A stretch of DNA of 64,000 nucleotides from contig MPMV01000023.1 in assembly GCA_002238685.1 (NCBI GenBank), positions 1 through 64,000 on the forward strand. The letters are read 5' to 3'. Source of the stretch: a bacterium EF100-94H03 bin56. GTDB taxonomy: Bacteria > Pseudomonadota > Alphaproteobacteria > SP197. Position numbers and translations under genes: made by a program. Position 1 is the stretch's first letter, and the number at the start of each line of letters is the position of its first letter. Under the pieces are notes generated by a model. The model was given only the letters and a program-made list of their open reading frames with translations. It did not search any database and was not told the origin of the DNA. Below, in pieces: positions 9,579-18,535 of this stretch.

Positions 9579-10199
9579 TCACCGGTGCGTGCCTTGTCCC
9601 TTGCCTTCGGGTTCTGCAGTCTGTGTCGGGATGTCCGGAGGTGGGCCCTTGAGCACGAGAGGAAGGCCGGCTGTCACGAAGATGACGCGCCCGGCAATGG
9701 CGCCGATGCGCTGGTGCATGGTTCCCGCCTCATCGCGGAATCTCCGGGCCAGCGCGTTCTCCGGGACGATCCCCATCCCCACCTCGTTGGAGACGAGGAC
9801 GACCTGGCCCGCGGCTTTGCCGAGTACGTGAAGGAGGCCGTCGATGTCCCGTTCGGGAGAATGTCCGGCGGCCATGACATTGGCGAGCCATATGGTCAGG
9901 CAGTCGACGAGCACGGCGCTCCCGGGTGATGTCGCGTTGTCGAGTGCGTCTGCCAGATACAGGGGCTCCTCGACGGTCGTCCACACATCGCCGCGCCGCC
10001 GCCGGTGTTGGCGGATGCGCTCCGCCATTTCCGCATCACGGGCTTCAGCTGTGGCGATGTAGCAGGCGGAAAGCCCGGTGGCCTCGATCTGGCGCTCCGC
10101 AAACAGGCTCTTGCCGGAGCGCGCACCACCGAGCACCAGGCAGACACCGGCGTTGCCATGGCAGGATGAAGGCATGTGCAGGTCCGATGCGTCCGACAT
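9579..10199 (-). CDS. cobP: adenosylcobinamide kinase / adenosylcobinamide-phosphate guanylyltransferase
   Basis: 206 residues. CobP (CobU) phosphorylates adenosylcobinamide and then activates it with GTP, for joining to the lower ligand. The P-loop is GGARSGKS (residues about 24-31), followed by YIATAEARDAEM with its acidic and basic kinase residues, and VSNEVGMGIVPENALARRF. These are hallmark blocks of the family. It is transcribed toward the riboswitch and lies upstream of it, so it is probably read from its own promoter. Confidence 0.95.
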   Translation of the reverse strand: MSDASDLHMPSSCHGNAGVCLVLGGARSGKSLFAERQIEATGLSACYIATAEARDAEMAERIRQHRRRRGDVWTTVEEPLYLADALDNATSPGSAVLVDCLTIWLANVMAAGHSPERDIDGLLHVLGKAAGQVVLVSNEVGMGIVPENALARRFRDEAGTMHQRIGAIAGRVIFVTAGLPLVLKGPPPDIPTQTAEPEGKGQGTHR

Positions 10200-10323
10200 C
10201 CCGGGATCCCTTCAAGGTGGCTTGAAGATGTTCAATGGGCGATCCTGACAGTCCCTGTCAAACCGCCTTGCGGGAGGCTCTGGTGAAGTGCCATCGTGAC
10301 GGGAGCACTCTGGAGATGGCCCG

Positions 10324-10887
10324 ATGGTGGCGGCAGGTCTGGTCGATATCGCACCCCCTTCCTGGGATGTCACACTCGATCTCGTCTACGGCCAGGCGGA
10401 CAATTTCACGGGCGCGGTGATCTATGCCCGTCCGCGCTGTTTCCTGGTGGACGCTGCGGCGACGTGTCTCGAACGCGCCATCCACTTCGCTGGCGAACAG
10501 GACCTGCGCCTCGTTGTGACCGATGCCTTCCGCCCCTCGGAGGCGCAGTGGGTGTTGTGGTCCCATACGCCGGATGACAGATTCCTCGCCCATCCTGAAC
10601 GCGGCTCGCCCCACAGCCGTGGCGTGGCCGTCGATGTCACGCTCGAGACCGCCGCCGGCGTGCGCCTTGACATGGGCGGACCCGTGGACGAACTGACGGA
10701 AAACGCGCGTCACGATGCACCGGGCATCACGCCCGGGCAGCGTGCCAACAGGCTCCTTCTCCTCGGCATCATGACGGCGGCGGGGTTCGACTGGTATGAT
10801 GCCGAGTGGTGGCATTACCAGTTGTTCGATCCGCGCCGCTGGCCGGTGCTGTCGGACAGCGAGGCCGGTACCGGCATCATGTCCTGA
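10324..10887 (+). CDS. D-alanyl-D-alanine dipeptidase, VanX/DdpX family
   Basis: 187 residues from the ATG at 10324, preceded by a GGAG-type ribosome site. Zinc-site motifs of peptidase family M15D are present: SPHSRGVAVD (SxHxxGxAxD) near residue 100 and EWWHY near 160. DAFRPSEAQW matches the conserved Arg block. Such enzymes cleave D-Ala-D-Ala, recycling peptidoglycan dipeptide in Gram-negatives. There is no obvious signal peptide, so it is probably cytoplasmic and not a resistance factor by itself. It is followed by a polysaccharide deacetylase on the same strand. Confidence 0.88.
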   Translation: MVAAGLVDIAPPSWDVTLDLVYGQADNFTGAVIYARPRCFLVDAAATCLERAIHFAGEQDLRLVVTDAFRPSEAQWVLWSHTPDDRFLAHPERGSPHSRGVAVDVTLETAAGVRLDMGGPVDELTENARHDAPGITPGQRANRLLLLGIMTAAGFDWYDAEWWHYQLFDPRRWPVLSDSEAGTGIMS

Positions 10888-10939
10888 CCGGCACCGGTCG
10901 GTTGATCGCCTTGTGTGCGCAGGCATACTGGAGACTGCC

Positions 10940-12061
10940 ATGCGATATGCACGAATACTCGCCCTGACGGGGGGCATGTGGTGGGGAACGATGGCATGCC
11001 CGGGGGGCGTCGTGTCGTTGCCGGCGATGGGGGGGGGCATGTGGTGGGGAACGATGGCATGCCGGGGGGGGGTGGTGTCGTTGCCGGCGATGGGGGACGA
11101 GCCGCAGTCCGCGGTGGTGGTTGTCTATCACCGGTTTGGCGAGGACGCCTATCCCTCGACCAGTGTCACCATTGAACAGTTTGAGCAGCACCTGGCGATT
11201 CTCGATGAGGGCGGATACCGGGTCCTGCCGCTCGAGGAGATTGTCAGGGGCCTTGCCGGAGAACGCGAGCTTCCCGACAGGACCGTGGCCATCACAGTCG
11301 ATGACACCTACAGGTCCATCCTCACGGAGGCCATGCCGCGGTTTCTTGACCGTGGGTTTCCCTTCACCGTCTTCATCAACACCGATGCGGTGAACAACTC
11401 CCTGACGTCGGTCAGCTGGGACGATGTACGGGCCATGCACGAGGCCGGAGTCGCCATCGGTGGCCAGAGTGCCGGTCATGGCCACATGGCCTTCATGGAT
11501 CGCGGCAGGATCGAGGAAGACCTGGCGCGCATGACATCGGATTTCATCAACGAACTGGGATTCGTGCCGAAGCTGTTTGCCTATCCTTACGGCGAATTCA
11601 GTGCGGAACTGGCGGCCATGCTCCGTGATGTCGGCTACGACGCCGCCTTCGGCCAGCACTCGGGCGTTGCCGTCGAGGGTGCGGACCTGTTCGCCGTGCC
11701 ACGCTTCGCGCTCAACGAGCGCTTCGGTACGCCGGAGAGGTTCAGAACCATCGTCGAGGCGCTTCCCCTGCCTGTCACGGACTCGCTTCCGCTCGACATG
11801 GTCATCCGCCGCCACAGTCCCAACCCGCCCCACATCGGGTTCACGGTCGCCGAATACGTCGGCGCTCTCGACCGGCTGGCGTGCTTCCCGTCACACGGCA
11901 GCGAGGTCGCGCTTGAGATTCTCGACAGGCGTGTCGAAGTGCGTCTCGACAGGCCCTTCCCGCCGGGTCGCAGCCGTGTCAACTGCACCCTTCCGGCAAC
12001 CGAGGGGCGCTACCGCTGGCTGGGCATTCCGTTTCTCGTTCCAGGTGGCGAGGAGGGGTGA
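10940..12061 (+). CDS. secreted polysaccharide deacetylase (NodB-like), with duplicated N-terminal segment
   Basis: 373 residues as written, from ATG 10940 (MRYARILALTGG), which gives a short hydrophobic export signal. A NodB-like fold follows: VVVVYHRFG, VAITVDDTYRS with the catalytic and metal Asp pair, FTVFINTDAV, and KLFAYPYGEF. Where most members have HSxxH, this protein has QSAGHGH, so the first metal His is Gln. I recall similar Gln-containing motifs in some proteobacterial members. The segment GGMWWGTMAC...LPAMG occurs twice in a row (21 residues) because of a 63-bp duplication that keeps the frame. The likely role is N-deacetylation of an envelope polysaccharide. Confidence 0.82.
   Translation: MRYARILALTGGMWWGTMACPGGVVSLPAMGGGMWWGTMACRGGVVSLPAMGDEPQSAVVVVYHRFGEDAYPSTSVTIEQFEQHLAILDEGGYRVLPLEEIVRGLAGERELPDRTVAITVDDTYRSILTEAMPRFLDRGFPFTVFINTDAVNNSLTSVSWDDVRAMHEAGVAIGGQSAGHGHMAFMDRGRIEEDLARMTSDFINELGFVPKLFAYPYGEFSAELAAMLRDVGYDAAFGQHSGVAVEGADLFAVPRFALNERFGTPERFRTIVEALPLPVTDSLPLDMVIRRHSPNPPHIGFTVAEYVGALDRLACFPSHGSEVALEILDRRVEVRLDRPFPPGRSRVNCTLPATEGRYRWLGIPFLVPGGEEG
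10975..11100. repeat. 63-bp imperfect tandem duplication in the deacetylase signal region
   Basis: CATGTGGTGGGGAACGATGG begins at 10975 and again at 11038, period 63. The copies differ mainly by C-to-G changes in the second copy and extra G at the end of the first. It adds 21 residues in frame right after the signal peptide. Confidence 0.9.
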
Positions 12062-12216
12062 GCGGCCCTGCCGTTCAAGACACGGGGCTGCCCGGTGGCA
12101 TCAGCCTGAGGCCGGTCCGGCACCATGGATCACAGCAGGGATCGCCGGTTTCCACTCCCGGGGAGAACGGGCAACTGGTGCGGCGTTGTCAGGCGAAGGT
12201 GACCGGTGGCTAGCGG

Positions 12217-13125
12217 TCAGGCTGTGAGGGCGGCGAGGCTTGCGGTGTCGAATTCGGTGAGACGGTTCTGGTCGATCACCGTGTGAACGTGGCTGATGTA
12301 GTCCGGTTCCTCGGCGTAGCGGTCAAGCGTGGTGGCGAGGGCATGGCTGTCGAGGGGTTCTCCGCTGGCCCGCAATCTGGCGCGAAGGTCGCGGAACGCC
12401 GCATAGGCGGAATGGCGGTTGAGATTGCCTGCATAGGCGAGTACCGCCGCCTTGAGGTCGCGGAACGACTTGACCACGTGGGTCTTGTCGGGGTCGCGGT
12501 TCAGGGGCACGAGGCCGGCGTGGCTGCTCCAGGACTTCTGGCCGAAGACAGCATTGCCGTTCCGGGCGAAGCGCGAGGTTCCCCAACCCGATTCGATGGC
12601 CGACTGGGCCAGTGCCAGGGCAACCGGCACGACGTCGACCCGGCGAAGAAGCTCACCGAGGTTGCCGCTCTCGACCCCGTAGAGCGAGGCCATGTAATCG
12701 AGCCAGGCCACGTCGTGCAGGGAAAGGCGGGCGCCGCTTGCGATCACCTGATCGAGATGCTCGAGACGGCGGCGTTCGGCGAGGATCTCCTCGTTGACCT
12801 TGAGGATCAGCGGCAACATGACCTTCAGGAAGATCTCCTTGCGCGCCGCGACATTGTCGATGAGGTGCATGTCAGCGGGCATGCGACTGACCATGATGCG
12901 GGGGACGGACATGGTCTGACGACGGATCTCGTCGATCCTGAGACCGGCCGTCGACAGTGCCGCATCGAGGAAGGCGGCGCCACCATCGATGTTCGTCACC
13001 GCCGCAAGGGCGACCGGACGCTGGGAGGGGAGTGGCACCGTGGTGGCTGCACCCTCGGACTCGGCGACGGCATGGCTCGACGTCAGGAACGCCACGCACA
13101 CGCATACTGTGGGGAAGAATCTCAT
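12217..13125 (-). CDS. Bax-like glucosaminidase-domain protein
   Basis: 302 residues from ATG 13125 (MRFFPTVCVCVAFL), which yields a signal peptide; an upstream in-frame start lacks one. A helical N-terminal part leads to a Bax/FlgJ-type glucosaminidase domain: ALALAQSAIESGWGTSRFA with the catalytic Glu of AIESGWG, NAVFGQKSW, VVKSFRDLKAAVLAYAGNLN. Such periplasmic enzymes hydrolyse N-acetylglucosaminyl bonds in peptidoglycan. The preceding deacetylase and VanX-like genes make a loose envelope-remodelling neighbourhood, though on opposite strands. Confidence 0.85.
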   Translation of the reverse strand: MRFFPTVCVCVAFLTSSHAVAESEGAATTVPLPSQRPVALAAVTNIDGGAAFLDAALSTAGLRIDEIRRQTMSVPRIMVSRMPADMHLIDNVAARKEIFLKVMLPLILKVNEEILAERRRLEHLDQVIASGARLSLHDVAWLDYMASLYGVESGNLGELLRRVDVVPVALALAQSAIESGWGTSRFARNGNAVFGQKSWSSHAGLVPLNRDPDKTHVVKSFRDLKAAVLAYAGNLNRHSAYAAFRDLRARLRASGEPLDSHALATTLDRYAEEPDYISHVHTVIDQNRLTEFDTASLAALTA

Positions 13126-13180
13126 GGATCCGCAAACCTTCGTGAAGGCAGAAGAATGATGCAGGTCGACCCGGTGGCGA

Positions 13181-13765
13181 CTAGAGAACCGGGCGGACCT
13201 CCACGACATCGGGGATGTAGTGCTTCAGGAGATTCTCGATGCCCATCTTGAGGGTCATTGTCGAGCTTGGACAACCGTGACAAGCGCCCTGCATGGAAAG
13301 CGAGACGACCCCGTTCCGGTACGAATGGAACACGATGTCGCCGCCGTCCTGGGCCACGGCAGGCCTCACTCTGGTATCGAGAAGTTCCTTGATCTGCGCC
13401 ACGACCTCGCTGTCGGCTTCTTCACCCGCGGGTTCGTCCATGCGGACGGACATGACGGGAGCACCGGTCACGAAGTGCTCCATGATGACCCCCAGAAGGA
13501 CCGGCTTCATCATCTGCCAGTCGTTCTCCGGCGATCGTGTCACGGAGATGAAATCCCGGCCGAGAAACACGCCGGTCACCCCGGCAACGTCAAAGAGACG
13601 GTGTGCCAGTGGTGATGTGTCGGCGGAACCGGAATCCGGAAAGTTTGCGGTTCCCGAGTCCATGACGGTCCTTCCGGGAAGGAACTTCATGGTCAGAGGA
13701 TTAGGTGTGTCTTCAGTCTGGATGAACACGGTTCGAGCCCGCTTTGTGTTCTCTTGTCCTAACAT
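13181..13765 (-). CDS. NfuA/NifU-like Fe-S cluster scaffold protein
   Basis: 194 residues from ATG 13765; a GTG at 13729 (reading FIQTEDTPNP next) is the other candidate and matches family N-termini closely. An N-terminal Nfu domain (TEDTPNPLTMKFLPG) is joined to a C-terminal NifU domain with AQDGGDIVFHSY and the cluster-binding CxxC in GACHGCPSS. It carries or delivers 4Fe-4S clusters to client enzymes. The two-domain layout is standard in Alphaproteobacteria and nothing is missing. Confidence 0.93.
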   Translation of the reverse strand: MLGQENTKRARTVFIQTEDTPNPLTMKFLPGRTVMDSGTANFPDSGSADTSPLAHRLFDVAGVTGVFLGRDFISVTRSPENDWQMMKPVLLGVIMEHFVTGAPVMSVRMDEPAGEEADSEVVAQIKELLDTRVRPAVAQDGGDIVFHSYRNGVVSLSMQGACHGCPSSTMTLKMGIENLLKHYIPDVVEVRPVL

Positions 13766-13891
13766 AGTGGCGATTGGCCCTCGGGAATTCAAGGGTGGAG
13801 ATGCCGGGCAAGAGGTGCGGGACCCGATCCACCATCGCCCATGTGCGCCCCGGCCGGAGGTCTGACCGGCCTCCGGGTCAACCGCGGGCCG

Positions 13892-14398
13892 TCACGTGAT
13901 GTTGATGATGTCCTCGTCGGAGATGGTGCCCGGGATGATGACAAGGGGGATGGTGAGACGACCGGCGAGATGTCCGGCGAGCCAGGAGACCAGCTTTCCC
14001 CTGCCTTCCGCGGGGTTCGATCCGACGCACAGGAGGTCGATCAGCGGGTCGTCGTCGACCGCACCCAGGATCTCGTCGCCAATGCGGCCCTCGCGCACCA
14101 GGAGTTCGGGCATCACGCCCGCCCAGGAGTTGACATCCTGCGCGAGATCGTTGAGCAGAGCCTCGGCCGTTTCGAGCTGTTCCTCGCGCATCATGTGTTC
14201 GACGCCGGACCATTGCCTGAAATCCACGGGCTGCACGACGTGGAGAAGCGCCACCCGGCCGTCGGTGTTCTTGGCCCGGCGGCAGGCGTAGTGCACCGCC
14301 ACCCGGCTGGGGGGCGAAGCGTCGACGCAGACCAGGAACTTGACCTGTCCGGCGACATGTCCGGGACGTCCGGCGTGCCTTGGCGTTGTCTCGCTCAT
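13892..14398 (-). CDS. universal stress protein (UspA family)
   Basis: 168 residues from ATG 14398. A single Usp domain: VKFLVCVDASPPSRVAVHYA at the N-terminus, LLCVGSNPAEGRGKLVSW, and a C-terminal strand IPLVIIPG. The usual ATP-binding G-2X-G-9X-G(S/T) pattern is only partly matched, so nucleotide binding is uncertain. It follows the TIGR02186/TauE pair on the same strand and could be co-transcribed with it. Confidence 0.85.
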   Translation of the reverse strand: MSETTPRHAGRPGHVAGQVKFLVCVDASPPSRVAVHYACRRAKNTDGRVALLHVVQPVDFRQWSGVEHMMREEQLETAEALLNDLAQDVNSWAGVMPELLVREGRIGDEILGAVDDDPLIDLLCVGSNPAEGRGKLVSWLAGHLAGRLTIPLVIIPGTISDEDIINIT

Positions 14399-14420
14399 CG
14401 TGGTCCGGATTGTGTCACGA

Positions 14421-15158
14421 TCAGGTCCGCCGGAACAGGAGGTTGCCGGCAAGGCCGGCGATGACGGCGGCGATGACGGCGGCGATGCCGTAGAACTCGG
14501 ACTCGCGGTGGGCGAAATTGTAGATCTCGGCGCCAAATCCGGCCTTGGAGACGATCAGTGGCGACGACTGTGCAGCCACCACCTCGCCATCACGTATCAG
14601 GAATGTGTCCGCGGCGTAGGTTCCCACAGGTACGCCCGCCGGAAGGGCGATGGTGGCGCGGAACAGCCGGCCACCGGCGAGGCTGACGGTGCTCGGTTCC
14701 ACCGGGTAGAGCCCTTCGGCCTGCTTCAGCTCGATCAGCGCCGCGCGGAATTCGTCGCGCAGGGACGGATCCATGTCGGCAGGTTCGAGTCTGAGCCCGT
14801 CGATGCCGATTTCCATGACCCGGCGCATGTCGGCATCGACGATCTCACTGAGAGGACGCGTCGACGCAAGGCCGTAGAAACCGGGAACAGACTGGAAAAT
14901 GGCTGACTGGGCGTTGATCCAGATGCCGAAGACCGGCGCCTTCTTGCGGACCACCACCTCCCGGCGCGGCCCGCGAACAACAACGACGATGTCGCCTTCG
15001 TTCTCGACCGCTCCGAACACGAGGATCTCGGTTCCGGCAAAGTCGGCGGTAATGCCGATGGCATGGTGTGACAGACCTGCCATGATCTCCTGGGCGGCCG
15101 ATCTGCCGGGGCCGGCAGAGACCGCCACCAGGAGCGCAAGGACCAGCAGGCGTTTCAA
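14421..15158 (-). CDS. TIGR02186 family membrane-anchored protein
   Basis: 245 residues starting at TTG 15158, which overlaps the stop of the upstream TSUP permease as TTGA. It has an N-terminal signal (LLVLALLVAVSAGPGRSAA), a body with FAGTEILVFGAVE and VVVVRGP, and a C-terminal membrane helix IAAVIAAVIAGLAGNLLF. This is the layout of TIGR02186 proteins, which are usually found next to TauE/SafE permeases. Function unknown; the constant pairing suggests an accessory part of an anion export system. Confidence 0.8.
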   Translation of the reverse strand: MKRLLVLALLVAVSAGPGRSAAQEIMAGLSHHAIGITADFAGTEILVFGAVENEGDIVVVVRGPRREVVVRKKAPVFGIWINAQSAIFQSVPGFYGLASTRPLSEIVDADMRRVMEIGIDGLRLEPADMDPSLRDEFRAALIELKQAEGLYPVEPSTVSLAGGRLFRATIALPAGVPVGTYAADTFLIRDGEVVAAQSSPLIVSKAGFGAEIYNFAHRESEFYGIAAVIAAVIAGLAGNLLFRRT

Positions 15159-16078
15159 TGGAACCCCGTCGGTGACAGGGTGTAGAGACTGGCCGGTTCG
15201 GCCACCAGGCGCCACAGCAGGGTCACGCAGACGCCCAGGACGACAAGAGCCAGAAGTCCGCGCAACTCCTCGCCGCGCAGCTCCGCCCCGACCCTGGTGC
15301 CGAACTGGGCGCCGAACACGGCTCCCAGTGTCAGGATTCCGGCCAGCATGACATCGACTGTCTGTGTGCTGGAGGCGTGCAGGAAGGTTGCAGTGGCCGT
15401 CACGAAGGTGATCTGGAAGAGCGATGTGCCGATGACGACGCCGACCGGCATGCCGAGCAGGTAGATCATGGCTGGCACCAGGAAGAAACCACCGCCCACA
15501 CCCATGATGGCGGCGAGAATGCCGATGACGAAACCGAGCGTGATCGGCAGCACGGCGCTGATGTAGAGCCTGGATGTGCGGAAGCGCATCTTGAAGGGCA
15601 GCCCGTGGCCCCAGTGATGCACGTGGGCCTTGCGGCGTACCGTCGTGCCGCTGCGCCGGCGCAGGATGGTGCGCAGCGCCTCCACCATCATCAGCGTGCC
15701 GATGGAGCCCAGCATGACGACATAGGAGATCGAAATGACAAGGTCGATCTGGCCGATCTGGCGCAGGATGCCGAACAGCCATACACCGAAGACCGAACCG
15801 AGCACACCACCGGCGATCAGCACGCCGCCCATTTTGAAATCGACCTGACGCCGCCGCCAGTGCGCCATGAAACCCGAGACCGACGCCGCCACCACCTGGT
15901 TCACCTCGGACCCCACGGCCACCGGGGGCGGGACACCGATGAAGATGAGCAGGGGCGTCATCAGGAATCCGCCACCGACCCCGAACAGGCCCGACAGAAA
16001 GCCGACCGCACCACCCATGCCGAGCAGGAGAAAGATGTCGACGGACATCTCCGCGATCGGCAGGTAGATCTGGAACAT
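15155..16078 (-). CDS. TauE/SafE (TSUP) family sulfite/organosulfonate-type permease
   Basis: 307 residues with about eight hydrophobic segments in two halves. Each half opens with the TSUP signature: GFLSGLFGVGGGFLMTPLL near the start and GILAAIMGVGGGFFLVPAM in the second half. The family moves sulfite, sulfoacetate or related anions. Its translation is coupled to the TIGR02186 gene downstream. Substrate cannot be told from sequence. Confidence 0.9.
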   Translation of the reverse strand: MFQIYLPIAEMSVDIFLLLGMGGAVGFLSGLFGVGGGFLMTPLLIFIGVPPPVAVGSEVNQVVAASVSGFMAHWRRRQVDFKMGGVLIAGGVLGSVFGVWLFGILRQIGQIDLVISISYVVMLGSIGTLMMVEALRTILRRRSGTTVRRKAHVHHWGHGLPFKMRFRTSRLYISAVLPITLGFVIGILAAIMGVGGGFFLVPAMIYLLGMPVGVVIGTSLFQITFVTATATFLHASSTQTVDVMLAGILTLGAVFGAQFGTRVGAELRGEELRGLLALVVLGVCVTLLWRLVAEPASLYTLSPTGFH

Positions 16079-16195
16079 GGCTGTGGTCGCTGGTTACCGG
16101 CGTCTCATCCCTTGTGCGCCTGCCTGCTGCCGGAGACAAGGGATGCGGGCAAGAAAATGCCCGTTTGCCAGCGTTGTCGGTGCCGTGACCGCCCT

Positions 16196-18532
16196 CTAGT
16201 CATCACCGGGCGGCGGATTCGCGAGAACCTCGCGCTTTCCGACGTGATTGGCGGCGCTGACCACACCGCTCTTCTCCATCTGTTCGATGATCGAGGCGGC
16301 GCGGTTGTACCCGATCTGCAGGTGGCGCTGGATGAAACTGGTCGACGCCTTCTGTTCCTTCGTCACGATGAAGACGGCGCGGTCGTAGAGTGCCCGGTTC
16401 TTGTCGGGTGCTCCGCCAGCCGCCATGTCCGGCAGGGCATCACCGGCGTCCAGGGGTTCCTCAGTGATGGTGTCAAGGTAGTCGGGCGTGCCTTGCGTGC
16501 GCAGATAGGCGACAACCTCGCGCACCTCCTCATCGCTGACGAAGGGTCCGTGAATGCGCGTCAGCCGGCCTCCGCCGCGCAGGAACAGCATGTCGCCCTT
16601 GCCGAGCAACTGTTCGGCGCCCTGGTCGCCAATGATCGTGCGGCTGTCAATCTTGGAGGTGACGTTGAACGACACGCGGCACGGGAAGTTGGCCTTGATG
16701 GTGCCTGTGATGACATCGACCGAAGGCCGCTGGGTGGCCATGATGAGATGGATGCCGGCGGCGCGGGCCATCTGTGACAGGCGCTGGATGGCGCCCTCGA
16801 TGTCGCGGCCTGCCACCAGCATGAGATCCGCCATCTCGTCCACCACGACGACGATGAAGGGCAGGGGCCTGTCGGCGATCACCTCCTCCTCGAAGCACGG
16901 ATCACCCGTTCTGGCGTCGAAACCGGTTTGCACGGTACGCGTCAGGGCGGTGCCTTCTGCGAGCGCCGCGGCGACACGGGCATTGAAGCCCTCGATGTTG
17001 CGCACCCCGATCTTCTGCATGCCGCGGTAGCGCTTTTCCATTTCGCCGACCACCCACTTCAGGGCCATGACCGCCTTGTGCGGTTCGGTGACCACCGGTG
17101 CGAGAAGGTGTGGAATGTCGTCGTAGACCGAGAGTTCCAGCATCTTCGGATCGATCAGGATGAGCCGGCACTCGTCTGGTGAAAGCCTGTAGAGGAGGGA
17201 CAGGATCATGGCATTGACCGCCACCGACTTGCCGGACCCGGTCGTTCCGGCAACCAGCAGGTGAGGCATGTTGGCCAGATCCTCGATCACCGGGGTGCCC
17301 GAAATCTGCTTGCCCAGGGCGATCGGCAACCTGACATCCGTCCTGGTGAAGGCGCGGGTTTCGAGAAGTTCGCGCAGAACCACCGTCTCGCGGTCGTCGT
17401 TGGGAAGTTCGATGCCGAGTACGGTGCGCCCGGGGACAACGGCCACGCGGGCCGAGACCGCAGACATGTTCCGTGCGATGTCGTCGGCCAGCCCTATGAT
17501 GCGGCTGGCGCGTATGCCGGCATCGGGTTCGAGTTCGTAGAGTGTCACCACCGGGCCCTCGCGCACATCCTCGATGTGGCCGCGAATACCGAAGTCCGAC
17601 AGCACTTCTTCAAGCATCCGTGCCTTCTCGACCAGCGCGCTCCTGTTGACCTCGCGTCGCCGCGAGGAATCGACATTGACCAGGAGTTCGCGGGGAGGAA
17701 GCTCGAAGGTGCCGTCATGGCGCTGGTTCTTGCGTGGCGCCGGCTGCCGGTTGCCGGCGGTTTTCCGGCGGTCGGCCGTTCCGGAACCCTTCTTGCGGGA
17801 TTTCTTCCGGGTGGGGCGCCGCGACAGATCTCCCCTGGGTATCGGGAAATCGGGGACCGCATCGCCGAGGGTTGCCGGCTCACTCCCGCCGGCCCGCCAC
17901 AGCGCGATCCTTTGTTTCAGGCGCTTGAGACCGTGCGCCGCGGCGCGGCACAATCGCCAGGCCAGCCTGACATCGGCCCAGGGAACGGCTGCCGCGAACA
18001 CCAGGGCGGCCAGTGCCGGCACATGGAGAGCCAGGGCATAATCCTGTGCCGTGGCGAGGGAGACTCCGAGCGTCTGTGCGGCCCAGGTCACCATCAGGGT
18101 TCCGCCAATGCCGCCCGCACCGGCAACGAACCACTCGCTTGCCGGCGTTGCCGCAAGAGCCGGCATCGACAGGAGTGTCGCTGCGAGGATCGCGAGAGCG
18201 CGCCAGACCGGACGGGACAGCCGGTGACGGATGATGAGGGAACGTGCCCATGCGATCAGCACGACGACCGGCAGGAGTCCGGCGAGCCCGGTGAACGTGA
18301 GGATCGCTTCGGCCACGGTGGCGCCCGGGGCGCCGGCAAGGTTGAGCACGGGTCCGTCCGTCACGTAATTCAGTGATGCATCGGCAACATCGAACGTGAC
18401 GAGAGCCAGGATGAACCAGCCGGCCACCGCGAGGCAGGCGACGCCGAGGGCCTCCATCAGCCGGCGGCTCATCCACGCCAGTGCTGTCGCCGGAAGCAGG
18501 TTGGGAAAGGACGATACCGGTCGTGTGGCCAT
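16196..18532 (-). CDS. ftsK: DNA translocase FtsK
   Basis: 778 residues. Four hydrophobic helices lie in the first 180 residues, followed by a short basic linker, then the RecA-like motor with Walker A GTTGSGKSVAVN, Walker B VVVVDEMADLM and the ATQRPSVDVITG block. A C-terminal gamma winged helix (TSFIQRHLQIGYNRAASIIEQ) recognises KOPS sites. FtsK sits at the division septum, pumps DNA and activates XerCD at dif. The linker is short, as in many alphaproteobacterial forms. It begins 3 bp after the stop of the DapC-like gene and is probably co-transcribed with it. Confidence 0.97.
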   Translation of the reverse strand: MATRPVSSFPNLLPATALAWMSRRLMEALGVACLAVAGWFILALVTFDVADASLNYVTDGPVLNLAGAPGATVAEAILTFTGLAGLLPVVVLIAWARSLIIRHRLSRPVWRALAILAATLLSMPALAATPASEWFVAGAGGIGGTLMVTWAAQTLGVSLATAQDYALALHVPALAALVFAAAVPWADVRLAWRLCRAAAHGLKRLKQRIALWRAGGSEPATLGDAVPDFPIPRGDLSRRPTRKKSRKKGSGTADRRKTAGNRQPAPRKNQRHDGTFELPPRELLVNVDSSRRREVNRSALVEKARMLEEVLSDFGIRGHIEDVREGPVVTLYELEPDAGIRASRIIGLADDIARNMSAVSARVAVVPGRTVLGIELPNDDRETVVLRELLETRAFTRTDVRLPIALGKQISGTPVIEDLANMPHLLVAGTTGSGKSVAVNAMILSLLYRLSPDECRLILIDPKMLELSVYDDIPHLLAPVVTEPHKAVMALKWVVGEMEKRYRGMQKIGVRNIEGFNARVAAALAEGTALTRTVQTGFDARTGDPCFEEEVIADRPLPFIVVVVDEMADLMLVAGRDIEGAIQRLSQMARAAGIHLIMATQRPSVDVITGTIKANFPCRVSFNVTSKIDSRTIIGDQGAEQLLGKGDMLFLRGGGRLTRIHGPFVSDEEVREVVAYLRTQGTPDYLDTITEEPLDAGDALPDMAAGGAPDKNRALYDRAVFIVTKEQKASTSFIQRHLQIGYNRAASIIEQMEKSGVVSAANHVGKREVLANPPPGDD

Positions 18533-18535
18533 GAC

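Noticed and set aside
8261-9652. 463-residue plus-strand frame opposite cobW and the riboswitch
   Set aside because: Antisense shadow of cobW; its sequence shows the complement of CobW motifs only.
10886-10899. GACCGGCACCGGTC palindrome after the VanX-like gene as a terminator
   Set aside because: Stem is only 5-6 bp and no T-run follows.
17261-18376. 371-residue plus-strand frame opposite ftsK
   Set aside because: Antisense shadow; FtsK motifs on the other strand are complete.
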